64,000 bases of DNA from Candidatus Leptovillus gracilis (GCA_016716065.1 JADJXA010000025.1:1-64000); one strand, 5' to 3'; shown: positions 8,812 through 18,297, numbered from the stretch's first letter. Numbers and translations: made by a program. The notes: generated by a model not told the origin, from the sequence alone.

Positions 8812-11395
8812 CGGATGTGTCTCCTTCTGTCGGCGGTGCCGCGGAGCGGCGCAACAAGGTGGGTGGCGACGCGGTAGGCGGCGGCGCGGTGGGCGGCGGC
8901 GCGGTGGGCGGCGGTGCGGTGGGCGGCGGTGCGGTGGGCGGCGGCGCGGTGGGCGGTGTCGCGGTGGGCGGTGTCGCGGTGGGCGGTACGGCCGTTGTTT
9001 GCGGGATAGATAGTCCACCTTCCAGGCCACTCAGGTCGCGGCTAAACGCCTGCGCCTGGGTGGGCGTATAACCCTGCCCCGTTAGATACGGCGCGATTGC
9101 CTGCCCCGTTTGCAGCCGCACGGCGATGCGTTCCAGGTCTTGGGCTGTCAGTTGCAGCCGCTCGATGCCTTCCAGCACGGCGCGGACAGCGCCTGTCTGC
9201 GGTCCAAAGTGGCTGGGGTTGCCGACGGCCGTGGCCAGGTCGGCGTCGCTGCGCCCGCCCGCGGCCAGGTTATCAGCCATCGCCTTGACTAACTCCGCCT
9301 GGCTCATCTCGCGGCGTGGCTGCAGGACGGTATCGGCGACGGCCGTCAATTGTTCCCGGTTTAGCGGGGACTCCGGCAGAGCGTCGCCGCGTTGGAACGA
9401 GGCCACAATGTCCTGGGCCGATTGTCCCGCCGCCTGCGCCGCCGCTACCTGGGCGACGACGGCGTCAATCGCCGCCTGTACCGCCGCCGCGCCGTGTTCG
9501 CTCACGGCCGTTTGCAGCGTCTCCGCCCGCTCCGGCCCCACCACGTCCACCAGCACCCGCTGCGTCTGCGTGGCCGCCGGCCCCTCCAGGTTGGCGGCCA
9601 GACTGGCTAACCCCGCCTGCCGGTTGGCTGTCAGTGGAGAAAGACGGATGTCAGGCGCGGATGAGAACGCGAAAGGAGCGGTTGGCGCGTTGGCGGTGCT
9701 GCCGGTGGGCGACGTGGCAGCGCTGCCTTCATTATTAGCAGGCGGTGTCGGGGCATTGGCTGGCGCGTTGGCTGTGCCGCCGCCAGACGGCAGTGTGGCG
9801 GTATCTCCCGCGCCATCGGTTCGCTGCGCCGGTGCATTGCCCGTTCTGCCGCCGCCCCATTCGTCATCCCGCCAGCGCCCCCGCCCTGCGGCTGACCACC
9901 CATCAGGACGACGGCCGTAGCCGCCAATTTGCTCATAGGCGCTGCGCAGGGATGGCGATAATTTAGTCGTCAACCACAGACTGGAGCCGAAGCTCGACAT
10001 GCTCGACCCTGCCCGCAGGTAGTCCATCAGGTCCGGTTCGTGAACCTGCGGCTCGCCGTCGCGGAAGTTGCGGCCAAAGGTGCGCACTTCGTGAACGGTT
10101 TCAATCATGTTGCGGGCCGTGGGCGATTTCCCCACAGCGTAGCCGGCCATCGCCTCCAACTGCCGCACCCGGCCGTCGGCTTTCTCCGGGTCTGTGTTCA
10201 GGTAGCCGCCGCCCGCTTTCGCGTCGGCCTTCAACATGCCTGCCGCCGCCAATGCCCCGCCGCCGACCGCCAGCGCCAGGCCCGCGCCGACGCCGGTGAC
10301 GGCCGCGTTGCGGCCCATGTTGACCAGGTCGGTCCCGGTCGCCCCGCCGGTCATCACGCCGCCGCCAAAGAGGTGCATCCCGGCCATCGCCAGCTTAAAC
10401 GCCCCCTGGATGCGCCAGACGAGGATGACGACAGCGATAATCGCCGCGCCGATGTACAGCCCGATGCCCCGTTGGGCGGCAATCGCCAGCAGCCCGATGA
10501 CTATCGAAGCGATGATGACGCTGAGGAAGGTCTCGATGAACAGGTTGATGAACTGCCGCAGGTAAGCGCCGATGAACGCTTCGGTGTGGACGAAGAAGGC
10601 CAGCATCATGGCGAAGGGCACGCCGGCGTAGAGCAAGAGCGCCGCGCCGGTCAGCGCCAGGCGCAGGAAATGGTCGGCGATGGCTGTGGGGATGGCGATG
10701 AGGGCGAACAGCAGCCGCTCCAGCCCTTCGGCGGCCAGCCGTTTGGCAGCTTCCTGGTCGGCTTCGTCGGCCAGGTTGATGGACGATGGGTCGCCGTAGG
10801 GGAAGTAGGCGGCGGCAAACAGCGCCGGGAACTCGGTGTTGCCCAGTTCGGCCACGTTGCCGATGGACAGGAAGTAGGCCACCAAGTCGAAGCTGCCGAT
10901 GACCCCGTCGCCGGCCGGGTAGACGTCGGGCAGGGCCGCCGGCAGGCCGGTGTCGGTGCCGCCGAACTCCGTGCCGAACAGTTCGCCTTCCGCCTCGGCC
11001 AGCGCTGAGGCCTGTACCCCGGCGGTGGCCGCCTGGCGCAAGCCTTCCATCATCTCGATGACCATCACCGGGGTGCTGAAGAAAAAGAATGTCATGAAGC
11101 CGTAGAGCAGGAGCTTCTGCGGGTCTACCACCCGTTTGGTGGGGGTGATGCTGCTCATGAGATACCAGACGCCGAGCAGGGTGAGGGCGAAGACAAACAG
11201 CGCGCCCATCGGCCCGGCCAGGGCGTTGGTCAGCAGGTCAACCAGGAAAGCGACGTTGGTCGTCAGCCAGTCGTTGACGTCTTCGGCGATGATGGCCATG
11301 GAGAGCAGCGAGCGGTCGAGCGACCAGAGCAGCTGCGCCAGGACGTATTGGATGAAGTAGATGGCTTCGGCCAGGGCGCGTCCGGGGTCGAGCAT
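8801..11395 (-). CDS. VirB6/TrbL-like polytopic membrane protein
   Basis: An 864-aa protein with an N-terminal region of about 370 aa holding several membrane segments (for example ALFVFALTLLGVWYLM, LLLYGFMTFFFFSTPVMVI, ALTGAALLLYAGVPFAMMLAF, IASIVIGLLAIAA, AAIIAVVILVW). A long hydrophilic, Ala/Thr/Pro-rich C-terminal half follows. This layout is typical of VirB6/TrbL-type channel components with an extended tail. The tail ends in about ten PPTAP/PPTAT pentapeptides from a 15-bp repeat. The start overlaps the stop of the preceding gene by one base (TAATG), so the genes are translated as one operon. Family membership is inferred from topology and neighbours, not from a signature motif. Confidence 0.6.
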   Translation of the reverse strand: MLDPGRALAEAIYFIQYVLAQLLWSLDRSLLSMAIIAEDVNDWLTTNVAFLVDLLTNALAGPMGALFVFALTLLGVWYLMSSITPTKRVVDPQKLLLYGFMTFFFFSTPVMVIEMMEGLRQAATAGVQASALAEAEGELFGTEFGGTDTGLPAALPDVYPAGDGVIGSFDLVAYFLSIGNVAELGNTEFPALFAAAYFPYGDPSSINLADEADQEAAKRLAAEGLERLLFALIAIPTAIADHFLRLALTGAALLLYAGVPFAMMLAFFVHTEAFIGAYLRQFINLFIETFLSVIIASIVIGLLAIAAQRGIGLYIGAAIIAVVILVWRIQGAFKLAMAGMHLFGGGVMTGGATGTDLVNMGRNAAVTGVGAGLALAVGGGALAAAGMLKADAKAGGGYLNTDPEKADGRVRQLEAMAGYAVGKSPTARNMIETVHEVRTFGRNFRDGEPQVHEPDLMDYLRAGSSMSSFGSSLWLTTKLSPSLRSAYEQIGGYGRRPDGWSAAGRGRWRDDEWGGGRTGNAPAQRTDGAGDTATLPSGGGTANAPANAPTPPANNEGSAATSPTGSTANAPTAPFAFSSAPDIRLSPLTANRQAGLASLAANLEGPAATQTQRVLVDVVGPERAETLQTAVSEHGAAAVQAAIDAVVAQVAAAQAAGQSAQDIVASFQRGDALPESPLNREQLTAVADTVLQPRREMSQAELVKAMADNLAAGGRSDADLATAVGNPSHFGPQTGAVRAVLEGIERLQLTAQDLERIAVRLQTGQAIAPYLTGQGYTPTQAQAFSRDLSGLEGGLSIPQTTAVPPTATPPTATPPTAPPPTAPPPTAPPPTAPPPTAPPPTASPPTLLRRSAAPPTEGDTSDEI
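8866..8992. repeat. 15-bp coding repeat (PPTAP)
   Basis: About eight copies of CGCGGTGGGCGGCGG with small changes. They encode proline-threonine-alanine pentapeptides at the C-terminus of the VirB6-like protein. Confidence 0.9.
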
Positions 11396-12282
11396 TAGTG
11401 GTCTGTCTCCTCGCCCGGGGCGTCTTTGCGCCCGGCGCGCCAGTTGGCGAGACGCTGCATCAGGTAGCCGAACCCCGCGCCGCCGGCAGCGGCCATGAGC
11501 AAGATGAAGACCGGCGACAGGCGCGCAGGTTGGCTATCGGAGGGGGATGGCGTGGCAATGGGCGATATGGCAGGCACGGCCGTGGTCGTAGACACAGTTG
11601 TGGGCTGTGTGGTTGTGATTGGCGCGGCGGCAGCGAAAACGGCCGTCGTCACCGGCACAACCGGCGGAATCTGTTCATCGGCGTGGTCGCCCTCATGGCC
11701 GTCGCCGTGGCCGTGGGCTTCTTCGGCCGTTGGTATCTTGGGCACGGGCAGCGGCGAATCTGGAGCCATGTCGAAGTAGACCCTGTCGTCGCTGTGGAAG
11801 GTGAAGTGGTAGGTCAGGGTAAGCGGTACAGGTATGGGCGTCTCGCCATTGGGCGTCTCGCCATTGGGCGTCTCGCCATTGGGCGTCTCGCCATTGGGCG
11901 CTGCGCCATTGGGCGCCCCGCCCACCATTACCCCCAGGCCATGCAGCCCGCTCTCGCCCAGAATGGCGGCAGAAATGTCGTCCAACGGACGGGCGAAGAG
12001 GAACTGGTACAACCCCGGCGTCACCGGCCAGGCGCATTGGCCCTGGGGGTCGGTGGTGCAGGCGACGGCCGTCTCCTCCGGCAGCCGCGCCAGCTTCACC
12101 ACTTCACCGGCCAGCGCACGGCCGTTGCTGTCCCGCAGCCGGATGGTGAGCTGCACGGTTGTCTCGCCCTGGGCAACGGCCGTGCGCATCGGCACGGCCA
12201 ACAATACAAACCAAACCACCGCGCCACAAAACACGCCCAACCACCAGCCTCGTTTCACCCATTCACTCTGTTTCATCATCAT
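11395..12282 (-). CDS. Secreted, C-terminally membrane-anchored protein
   Basis: 295 aa starting at three consecutive Met codons after AGGA. A signal peptide (WWLGVFCGAVVWFVLLAV, cleavage near AVAQ) precedes a beta domain (TVQLTIRLRDSNGRALAGE, then VACTTDPQGQCAW) of the type found in Cna-B/carboxypeptidase-regulatory domains. Four PNGET repeats from a 15-bp repeat, a His/Asp-rich stretch (HGHGDGHEGDHADE) that may bind metal, and a Thr/Pro linker follow. One C-terminal helix (PVFILLMAAAGGAGFGYLM) with a basic tail anchors it facing outwards. It is coupled to the VirB6-like gene. Function unknown; probably an envelope part of the same machine. Confidence 0.65.
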   Translation of the reverse strand: MMMKQSEWVKRGWWLGVFCGAVVWFVLLAVPMRTAVAQGETTVQLTIRLRDSNGRALAGEVVKLARLPEETAVACTTDPQGQCAWPVTPGLYQFLFARPLDDISAAILGESGLHGLGVMVGGAPNGAAPNGETPNGETPNGETPNGETPIPVPLTLTYHFTFHSDDRVYFDMAPDSPLPVPKIPTAEEAHGHGDGHEGDHADEQIPPVVPVTTAVFAAAAPITTTQPTTVSTTTAVPAISPIATPSPSDSQPARLSPVFILLMAAAGGAGFGYLMQRLANWRAGRKDAPGEETDH

Positions 12283-12294
12283 GTCGTCCTATTC

Positions 12295-12531
12295 GCCCTG
12301 TTGCAAAATCCGCAAATTTCGCAGATTCTCATCCTCTTCCCGTTGACCATTGGCTATTAGCCATCAGCTATTAGCTATTGACCTCTTCGACAAGCTCAGA
12401 GCCAGCCCTGAGTACCCCGAAGGGGCAGGCTATTCGCTCTTCTCTTCCGTTGACCATTAGCTATTGGCTATTGACCATTCACTCTTCTCTTCTACTTCAC
12501 AATTCACAATTCACAATTCAAACTTCACAAT
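12295..12531. repeat. Heptamer repeat spacer with dispersed TTCGACAAGCTCAGA element
   Basis: GCTATTG/GACCATT and CACAATT units flank a copy of the TTCGACAAGCTCAG element at 12387-12430, here as an inverted pair around CCAGCCCTGAGTACC. The string TTCACAATTCAAACTTCACA also occurs near 412, 2500 and 55080. Confidence 0.8.
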
Positions 12532-12675
12532 TCAATAGGGTTCATGCTCTTTCCAGCGCGGCAGCCCATTGCGCGTTTTGGCCGTCCGGCTCACATACGG
12601 TGAACGACGCGGACGGAAAATAATCACCAGGAGCACCACCACAGAAAGGATGAGCAGCAGCATCAATACCTCCAT
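12532..12675 (-). CDS. 47-aa single-pass membrane protein
   Basis: A small gene starts on the base after the TAG of ssb. The protein opens MEVLMLLLILSVVVLLVIIF, one strong membrane helix, followed by a basic tail (RPRRSPYVSRTAKTRNG) ending HEPY. The exact stop/start junction with ssb (TAGATG) argues for coupled translation. Small one-helix proteins of this kind occur in secretion operons, but no family is recognised. Confidence 0.6.
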   Translation of the reverse strand: MEVLMLLLILSVVVLLVIIFRPRRSPYVSRTAKTRNGLPRWKEHEPY

Positions 12676-13044
12676 CTACGCCTCCTCTTCCTGGGGCTTG
12701 TCGTTTAAGAAGCGCACCTGGTCGGCGCGCACTTCGTAGTTCGCGCCCATCGTGCCGTCGCTGCGCTTGTACAAGCGCGGTCCGCCGCTGGCCGGGTCCG
12801 GCGTCAGCCGCCCAGCAACCAGCACTTTACTGCCGCGCTGGAGGTACTGGTGGCACGCCTCCGCCTGCCCGCCCGTCACCTGCACGCGAAACCATGTGGT
12901 TTCGCTGGTCAACTCGCCAGTCTCCCCGGAACGCCACTTGCGCTCCGTCGCCAGGCTAAAATTCGTGACGGCCGTGCCATCCGGCATTGTCCGCATCTCC
13001 GGCTCCCGTCCTAATCGGCCGACTAATGTCAGTTGTTGGTACAT
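12676..13044 (-). CDS. ssb: Single-stranded DNA-binding protein
   Basis: This 122-aa OB-fold protein begins MYQQLTLVGRLGREPEMR. It carries the family's TAVTNFSLATERKW and TTWFRVQVTGGQAEACHQYL segments, then GSKVLVAGRLT. It is shorter than a housekeeping SSB (about 160-180 aa) and lacks the acidic C-terminal tip (it ends KPQEEEA). That suggests an element-borne SSB protecting DNA during transfer. I start at ATG 13044; an upstream extension is only translated AGCTCT repeats. Lies between the M23 peptidase gene and the 47-aa membrane protein. Confidence 0.85.
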   Translation of the reverse strand: MYQQLTLVGRLGREPEMRTMPDGTAVTNFSLATERKWRSGETGELTSETTWFRVQVTGGQAEACHQYLQRGSKVLVAGRLTPDPASGGPRLYKRSDGTMGANYEVRADQVRFLNDKPQEEEA

Positions 13045-13055
13045 GGTTCCTTCCT

Positions 13056-13196
13056 TGTAGCTAGAGCGAGAGCTAGAGCGAGAGCGAGAGCTAGAGCGAG
13101 AGCTAGAGTGGTCGCTCTTTTTGAACAATTGACCATTTCTTCTTCACTCCGCACTCCGCACTCCGCAATTCGCAATCCGCACTCCGCAATCCGCAA
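13056..13196. repeat. AGAGCT hexamers and CACTCCG/CGCAATC heptamers
   Basis: The spacer between the M23 peptidase and ssb is almost entirely repeats: hexamers at 13060-13112, heptamers at 13145-13196. Confidence 0.85.
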
Positions 13197-14585
13197 TCAC
13201 TCCGCCCACCCCGCCGGGTCCACCAGATTGCCGTGTTGGTACATCGTCCAGTGCAGGTGGCTGCCGGTGGAGCAGCCGGTGCTGCCCATTTCGGCGATGT
13301 TTTGCCCGGCGCTGACGCCGCCGCCCGTGAGCAGGAAGCCGCGCAGGTGGCCCAGGTAGTGGAGCGTCTCGCCGTCGCTCAGGCGCTGGTAGTTGCCCAG
13401 CCCTTCGTGCGGCGCTTCCGAGCCGGGGATGTGGGCGCAGTCCGGGCCGCTGCTGTGTGGTCCGGCGTAGTGCAGCGTCCCATTGATGGGCGACCAGACC
13501 AGCGTGCCGGCCGTGTTGGCGATGTCCACGCCGTTGTGGAACCACGGCTGCTCTGGCGGACAGCCGTAGCCCGCGCCGTCGATGCCGGTGTAGTAGGCGT
13601 TGCAGCCAAAGCCGCGGGTAATGAAACCCGTCGTCGGCCACATGCCGCCGCCGGTTCCGGGGTCGGTGGGACTGCCGGGGTCGCCATCGCCCAGGACGAT
13701 GGGTGTGGGCGGCGGTGGCTGCTCGGCGTCCTGGTGGGGACCTGTCGGATCGCTGGTCAGCAGAAACCAGATGGGACGCACGGCCGTTTGCCGCCAGTTG
13801 GTCAAGAGGCCAATCTCCTGCACCTGGCCGGTTGGGGCGGTGATGCCCAACACCACCTGCCGCGTCTCCTGCGGCTGCAGAGGGGAGAGCAGTTGGCTGT
13901 CGGCCAGGGGTAGGTTGGCGGCCAGCAGCGGTTCGTTGCCCGGCTGCCAGCGGCCGGTGACCGGCTGGCTCTGGCCGTGGCTGGCGCGGATGAACAGCAA
14001 GTCGGACAGGGGCACGACGATTTCGACGGCGCTGCGGTTGGTCAGGCGGAAGGTGAAATAGTAGAAGCTGGCCTCCGGCTGACGCGGGCTGGGGGCGGTC
14101 TGCCAATCTATGAGCCTCAGTACCAGGTTGTTGGGGCCGCCGATGGTCACGTCGCTGTGCATGTAGAAGCTGCCCACCCGGTAGTGGGGCGTTGTCTGTG
14201 GGACCGGGGTGGTGAAGCCGATGATGGGCAGGCCGGGGGTCGTGGTCACCGGTGGCTGCGGCGTCTCCGTGATGTAGACCGGCGTGGTCGTCACCCAATA
14301 GGGCGTGGGGGTGGCGGCAAACATCGGCGTCACCGTCGTCCACTGCGGCGTGGTGGTGATGTAGGCCGGAACTGGCGTGTCGGCGTAGACCGGCGTCGTG
14401 GTTCCCAGGAAGCGGGTCTCGGTGGGCACGGCCGTGGTGGTCGCCGCCGCCCAATAGGCCACCCCGGCCAGCGGGTGGGGGTTTTCCACAGCGCTGATAA
14501 GGCCGCAGCCCAAAGAAGAAATGACCCCCAGGCAAATAACAGGCAGCAGGAGCGGCTGTCGTCGTTTGTGGCTGTGGTTGTCCAT
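13197..14585 (-). CDS. M23-family (LytM) peptidoglycan endopeptidase, lipoprotein
   Basis: 462 aa. A lipoprotein signal (LLLPVICLGVISSLGCG) puts it on the outer face of the membrane. A Thr/Pro-rich stalk with repeated TTTPVY-like phrases and a beta domain (NNLVLRLIDWQTAP to RPIWFLLTSD) follow. The C-terminal catalytic domain has the M23 zinc motifs HNGVDIAN (HxxxD) and HLHW (HxH). The enzyme should cleave peptide cross-links, the VirB1-like job of opening the wall for a secretion channel. The start at 14585 overlaps the preceding stop (TAATG). The last codons border directly on heptamer repeats. Confidence 0.8.
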   Translation of the reverse strand: MDNHSHKRRQPLLLPVICLGVISSLGCGLISAVENPHPLAGVAYWAAATTTAVPTETRFLGTTTPVYADTPVPAYITTTPQWTTVTPMFAATPTPYWVTTTPVYITETPQPPVTTTPGLPIIGFTTPVPQTTPHYRVGSFYMHSDVTIGGPNNLVLRLIDWQTAPSPRQPEASFYYFTFRLTNRSAVEIVVPLSDLLFIRASHGQSQPVTGRWQPGNEPLLAANLPLADSQLLSPLQPQETRQVVLGITAPTGQVQEIGLLTNWRQTAVRPIWFLLTSDPTGPHQDAEQPPPPTPIVLGDGDPGSPTDPGTGGGMWPTTGFITRGFGCNAYYTGIDGAGYGCPPEQPWFHNGVDIANTAGTLVWSPINGTLHYAGPHSSGPDCAHIPGSEAPHEGLGNYQRLSDGETLHYLGHLRGFLLTGGGVSAGQNIAEMGSTGCSTGSHLHWTMYQHGNLVDPAGWAE

Positions 14586-15828
14586 TACTGCCCTCCCGCG
14601 CCACCACCAAACAGCAGCGGCAGGTAGGTCTGGTGGCGAATAGCCAGGTAGTGGGTGGCCCATTCGGTACGGCCGTTGCTCCAGGTGGTCGTAGCGGTGT
14701 TGACGGCCGTTTCCGGGATGCTGCCGGTGACTCGCGCGCGGTAGGCGAAACTGCGGCTGTAGTCGGAACCGTAGAAATGGGGCTGCCAACGCAGGGTGGT
14801 CCCCGGCGCGGGCGGAAAACCGCGTGATGGCGTATCGGGTCCGGCGTAGGCGTAGGTGAAGCCGCGCTGCCCGGCGCTGTCTTGCAGGCCGATGGCATAC
14901 CCGGCGGCGGTGAGTGCGTCGGGTTGGGCGATGTGGTCGTAGAGGTAAAAAAGTTCGCTGCCACTGTCTGGTGGCTCCTGGCCTTGTCGGTCCACCGTCA
15001 AGGCAATGGCGAAGCGGCTGGTCAGGTCGGGGTTGTCTGCGTGGGGGGCGTCGTGCCACTGGGCGTAGAACACCTGCCTGTCGGCCAGGTAGCCGGCAGG
15101 ATGGCCGCGTGCCAGCGACCGCCGCCCGTCAGGTCCAGGTCTTGCCACAACCCGGCGATTTTAAGTCCGGGAGATTGCGCCGCCGGCAGCCACCGAGGGT
15201 CGCCGTCCGGGGTCTCATGCAGAAAAAGCAGGCCGTTGGCCGACACCCGTATTTGTTCGTAGCGACGGCCGTACAGCACCACGCTATAGCCTTCCGCGCC
15301 CAGGTTGAAGGTGACGGCCGTGTCGTCGCAGTCGCCGCCAGCGGCGATGAAGGGGTCGCAGAGGTTGGGCAAGCCATAGCCGCCCAGGTCCAGGTAAGGC
15401 AGGCCGTCGGGCAGGCTGGTCAGGCTGGTCAGGCTGTAGTCCAGTCGGCCAGGGGGAATTTCGCCGGTCCAGCGCAAGGTGCGGTTGGCGGGGTTATAGG
15501 CCAGGGCGCTGTCGGCCTCCACCAGTTCCACCTGCGGCGGCAGGACATCGGCCAGCGTCACCGTCTCGGTCACGGGACCGCTGTTGCGCAGCGTCACCGT
15601 GTAAACCACCTCATCCCCCGGCGCGGCAGTCGAGACGGCCGTCTTCGTCACCGCCGGAACCACCATCGCCACAGTTGAGCCGCTCTCATCCACCGCCACC
15701 GCCCGAAAGCCCGCAGCCGCCAGGTCCACAACCGGCAGCCCCATCTCACCAGGCCCCTGCGCCATCACCACCACCCCACCCATTCCCGCCAGCAAGCCCG
15801 CCAGCAAAACCCACACAAACCCTTTCAT
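14585..15828 (-). pseudogene. Secreted DUF11-type surface protein, single frameshift
   Basis: A signal peptide (FVWVLLAGLLAGMGGVVVMAQ) leads to a DUF11-like domain (DEVVYTVTLRNSGPVTETVT, DVLPPQVELVE). A beta-rich domain with VVLYGRRYEQIRVSANGLL follows. The frame shifts by one near 15100 (HAAILPA to GYLADRQVFYAQW); the span of 1244 bp confirms it. The C-terminus is HQTYLPLLFGGGAGGQ, a YLP-type tail seen in two other secreted proteins here. Together the parts give about 414 aa. Probably a surface or pilus-associated protein of the block; the frameshift may be an assembly error. Confidence 0.55.
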
Positions 15829-15835
15829 CCTCTCT

Positions 15836-15992
15836 CCTCTTCTTCGTCCCTTTGTCCCTTCGTCCCTTTGTAATAAATTCCGCCTTCTCTATCTCTAGCT
15901 CTCGCTCTTACTCTTCCTCTAGCTCTTACTCTTCCTCTAGCTCTAGCTCTAGCTCTCGCTCTAGCTCTCGCTCTAGCTCTAGCTTCACCCCA
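15836..15992. repeat. Heptamer/hexamer repeats running into a coding 3' end
   Basis: CTTTGTC/CCTTCGT units (15842-15872), then CTAGCTC/TTACTCT units (15890-15985). The latter encode the C-terminus of the lipoprotein gene to the right. Confidence 0.85.
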
Positions 15993-17911
15993 GCCGCATA
16001 CACATCCCGACTCACATAGTCGGTCTGCAACCCACTCCAGGCCAGCAGCGCCCGCCGCGCTTGCAGCGGATGGGCCGCCAGGATGAGGTCAGCGGCCGGC
16101 GGCGTGTCGGCCGCCAGGACCACGCCCGGCGCTTCGTCGCAGCTCCCCGTCGCCAACGCGCAGCCCACCACCACCGGACGGCCGTAACGGATGAACGTCG
16201 TGCCCGGCGGTGGGTCGCCGCTGGCATAGATGGCAAATACGTGGAGCGTTGGTTCCGTTCCGACGGCGCTGAGGAAGGGGTAGGCGTCCGGCCCTAACGC
16301 TCCCGTGAGGCCCTGCCCCGGCAGTCGGTTTTCGCTCACGGGCACTGGCCCCGTCCAGCTCTGACCGCCATCGGCCGACCAGGCGGCGTAGGCGGTGTAG
16401 CGGTCACGGGGTGGAACGCCGCCGGCGCCGCTGTCTTCGTAGAAGGGGGTCCAGCCGTCGGGAATGCCATTGGTGAAGGTGTCCATACGGCCGTTGACCA
16501 GCTCGCCACCCGCCAGGGTCGCTCCGTCCCAAACCGCTTCGTTGTGGGCGCGGATGGCGTCGGGCCGGGCGCGCAGGAAAAGGGTGACGCTGTTGGAAAC
16601 TGCCGTGCCCGATACGGCAAACGGCGCATACTGGTTGAGCGGGTTGGCCTCGCTCGACCAGAGGACGCCAGCGCCGTTGGGGTTTATGCCGCCGGCCGGG
16701 TCCAGCCCGATTTGTAATCTTAAGTTGGCCGGGTTGACGCCTGTCAGGGGGTCGTCGGCGTCGCTGGACCAGGCACGGCCGTAAGCAGTGAAGGTAACGG
16801 CCGTGCCCGGCGTGACGTAAACGGTTTGCATCAGGCCACCGTCGAATACGGCGTCTGCGGTATAGAGACGCGTCGCGTTGAACGGGTCGTAGATACGCTC
16901 CGGGTGGACCACCGCCAAGGGCGCCAGGGGGTTGACGGCCGTGTAGGTCGGCGGTACAGGCACAGGCGGCGGTGGCGGCGCGGGGATGTGGCTCACCCAG
17001 GCGGCGGCCAGGTGGAGGGTTCCATCGGCGGCGCGGGCGCTGTGCAGGGTGACGGCCGTCATGGGCGTCTCCGTCAGCGACAACTGCGTCACCGTCGTCC
17101 AGCCCGGCAGCAAGAGCGGCGTCATACCATAGGTACGCAGGTGGAGGATATTACCTTCCAGGTAGCTGAGGGCGAAGCCGCGTTCGTTGGTGTTGGGCGT
17201 GGCCGGGTTGTCGTAGAAGGTGGTCAGGCGCGGCGTGTGGCCGGGGCCGAGGCGGACGATGTGCCAGTACAGGTCGTGTTGGTGTTCCGCGTGCCAGATG
17301 GCCCCGTCCAGTTCATAGAAGACGTGGGCGCGGTTATTGGCGTCCAGGGTGAGGCGCGGCTTATGGCCTGGCCCCACCTGCCGCCAGAAGTCGAAGTCCG
17401 CCTGCCGTGCCCCCAGGTCGGCGGCGCGGTAATGGATTTGCCCATCCTGTTCGTAGACCAGGTGCAGCCGGTTGACGGCTGAAAAGACAAGGTCGGCGTG
17501 GACGGCGGGAGCGATGCGCCGCGCCTGCAAGAAGCTGCCACCGCGGGCCACCGAGATGGTCAGGTCGCCGGCCGTCAGCCAGGCCAGGGCCAGCACGTCG
17601 TCGCCGACAGCCGCGGCCAGCAATTGTTGGTCGGCGATGTCCAGGCTTTCGTTGCGCAGCGGCGCGGCGGTGAAGGCCAGGGAGTCGTCCAGGGGAAGCG
17701 TGTCGGCTGGCAGGCACTCTCCACCGCTGCTCAAGCCGCCCGCGGGCGGCGGCTGCATGAGGTCGGGGTCGAGACCCAACGGCCGTGTCGGCAGGGGGAT
17801 GAGGCCGTGCGCATCGGGCTGGCAGGCTCCGGCCGGCGGCGGCTCGGCGGCCGCGCAGCCGGCCAGCAAGAGGACCCAAAATAAGGTGGCGAACAGTCCG
17901 TGTGTCTTCAT
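15926..17911 (-). CDS. Lipoprotein with beta-propeller (BNR/sialidase-like) repeats
   Basis: 661 aa. The lipoprotein signal is FATLFWVLLLAGCAAAE (lipobox LAGC). The middle region shows repeated blades of the type RLHLVYEQDGQIHYRAAD, PRLTLDANNRAHVFYELDG and PRLTTFYDN, as in six-bladed BNR propellers. Later come a beta-sandwich-like segment and a WSADGGQSWTGP Asp-box-like motif. The last 20 residues are an acidic Leu/Glu/Arg run translated from AGCTCT repeats, so the original stop was probably lost to the repeat. First gene of the minus-strand secretion block at its right end. Ligand unknown; a surface recognition role is inferred. Confidence 0.6.
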   Translation of the reverse strand: MKTHGLFATLFWVLLLAGCAAAEPPPAGACQPDAHGLIPLPTRPLGLDPDLMQPPPAGGLSSGGECLPADTLPLDDSLAFTAAPLRNESLDIADQQLLAAAVGDDVLALAWLTAGDLTISVARGGSFLQARRIAPAVHADLVFSAVNRLHLVYEQDGQIHYRAADLGARQADFDFWRQVGPGHKPRLTLDANNRAHVFYELDGAIWHAEHQHDLYWHIVRLGPGHTPRLTTFYDNPATPNTNERGFALSYLEGNILHLRTYGMTPLLLPGWTTVTQLSLTETPMTAVTLHSARAADGTLHLAAAWVSHIPAPPPPPVPVPPTYTAVNPLAPLAVVHPERIYDPFNATRLYTADAVFDGGLMQTVYVTPGTAVTFTAYGRAWSSDADDPLTGVNPANLRLQIGLDPAGGINPNGAGVLWSSEANPLNQYAPFAVSGTAVSNSVTLFLRARPDAIRAHNEAVWDGATLAGGELVNGRMDTFTNGIPDGWTPFYEDSGAGGVPPRDRYTAYAAWSADGGQSWTGPVPVSENRLPGQGLTGALGPDAYPFLSAVGTEPTLHVFAIYASGDPPPGTTFIRYGRPVVVGCALATGSCDEAPGVVLAADTPPAADLILAAHPLQARRALLAWSGLQTDYVSRDVYAAGVKLELERELERELELELEEE

Positions 17912-18297
17912 AGCCAGCGATTGTAGGCAACCACGGACGGCCTGACAGTGTACGAAAGGACACCATTTTCTTATACTTTAGATCATTGTTTTCTACTACT
18001 TTAGATCACTATGGGGGCGTAACCGGGGGTTTTTGCGGCTATTGGCAGCCGGCAGGGAAATGGGCAGGTGGTCTTTATCTTATGATCCGACGACCCGCAG
18101 TGTGGGCAGCACACAGCCGTGAACCAGCGCGATTTCAACTGTATTTTCACCCAACGGCCGTATCCAACACCATATCGCACCTGTTATCGGGTTTACACAA
18201 AAATCCACAACCGGGAACGCAACCAGGCGTAATGGATAACAAATCGTATGAACAACCAACAGGCGGCAGCGTCTGCAAAACAAGGAAGGAATAAATC
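17912..18297. other. Spacer between divergent units
   Basis: No convincing gene. It holds the direct repeat ACTTTAGATCA (17975-17985 and 17998-18008, 23 bp apart), placed to act as a binding site for the leftward lipoprotein promoter. Promoters for both directions probably lie here. Confidence 0.4.
17975..18008. promoter_or_regulatory. Direct repeat, possible operator
   Basis: Two exact ACTTTAGATCA copies spaced 23 bp start to start (about two helical turns), 60-100 bp upstream of the lipoprotein gene. Confidence 0.35.
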
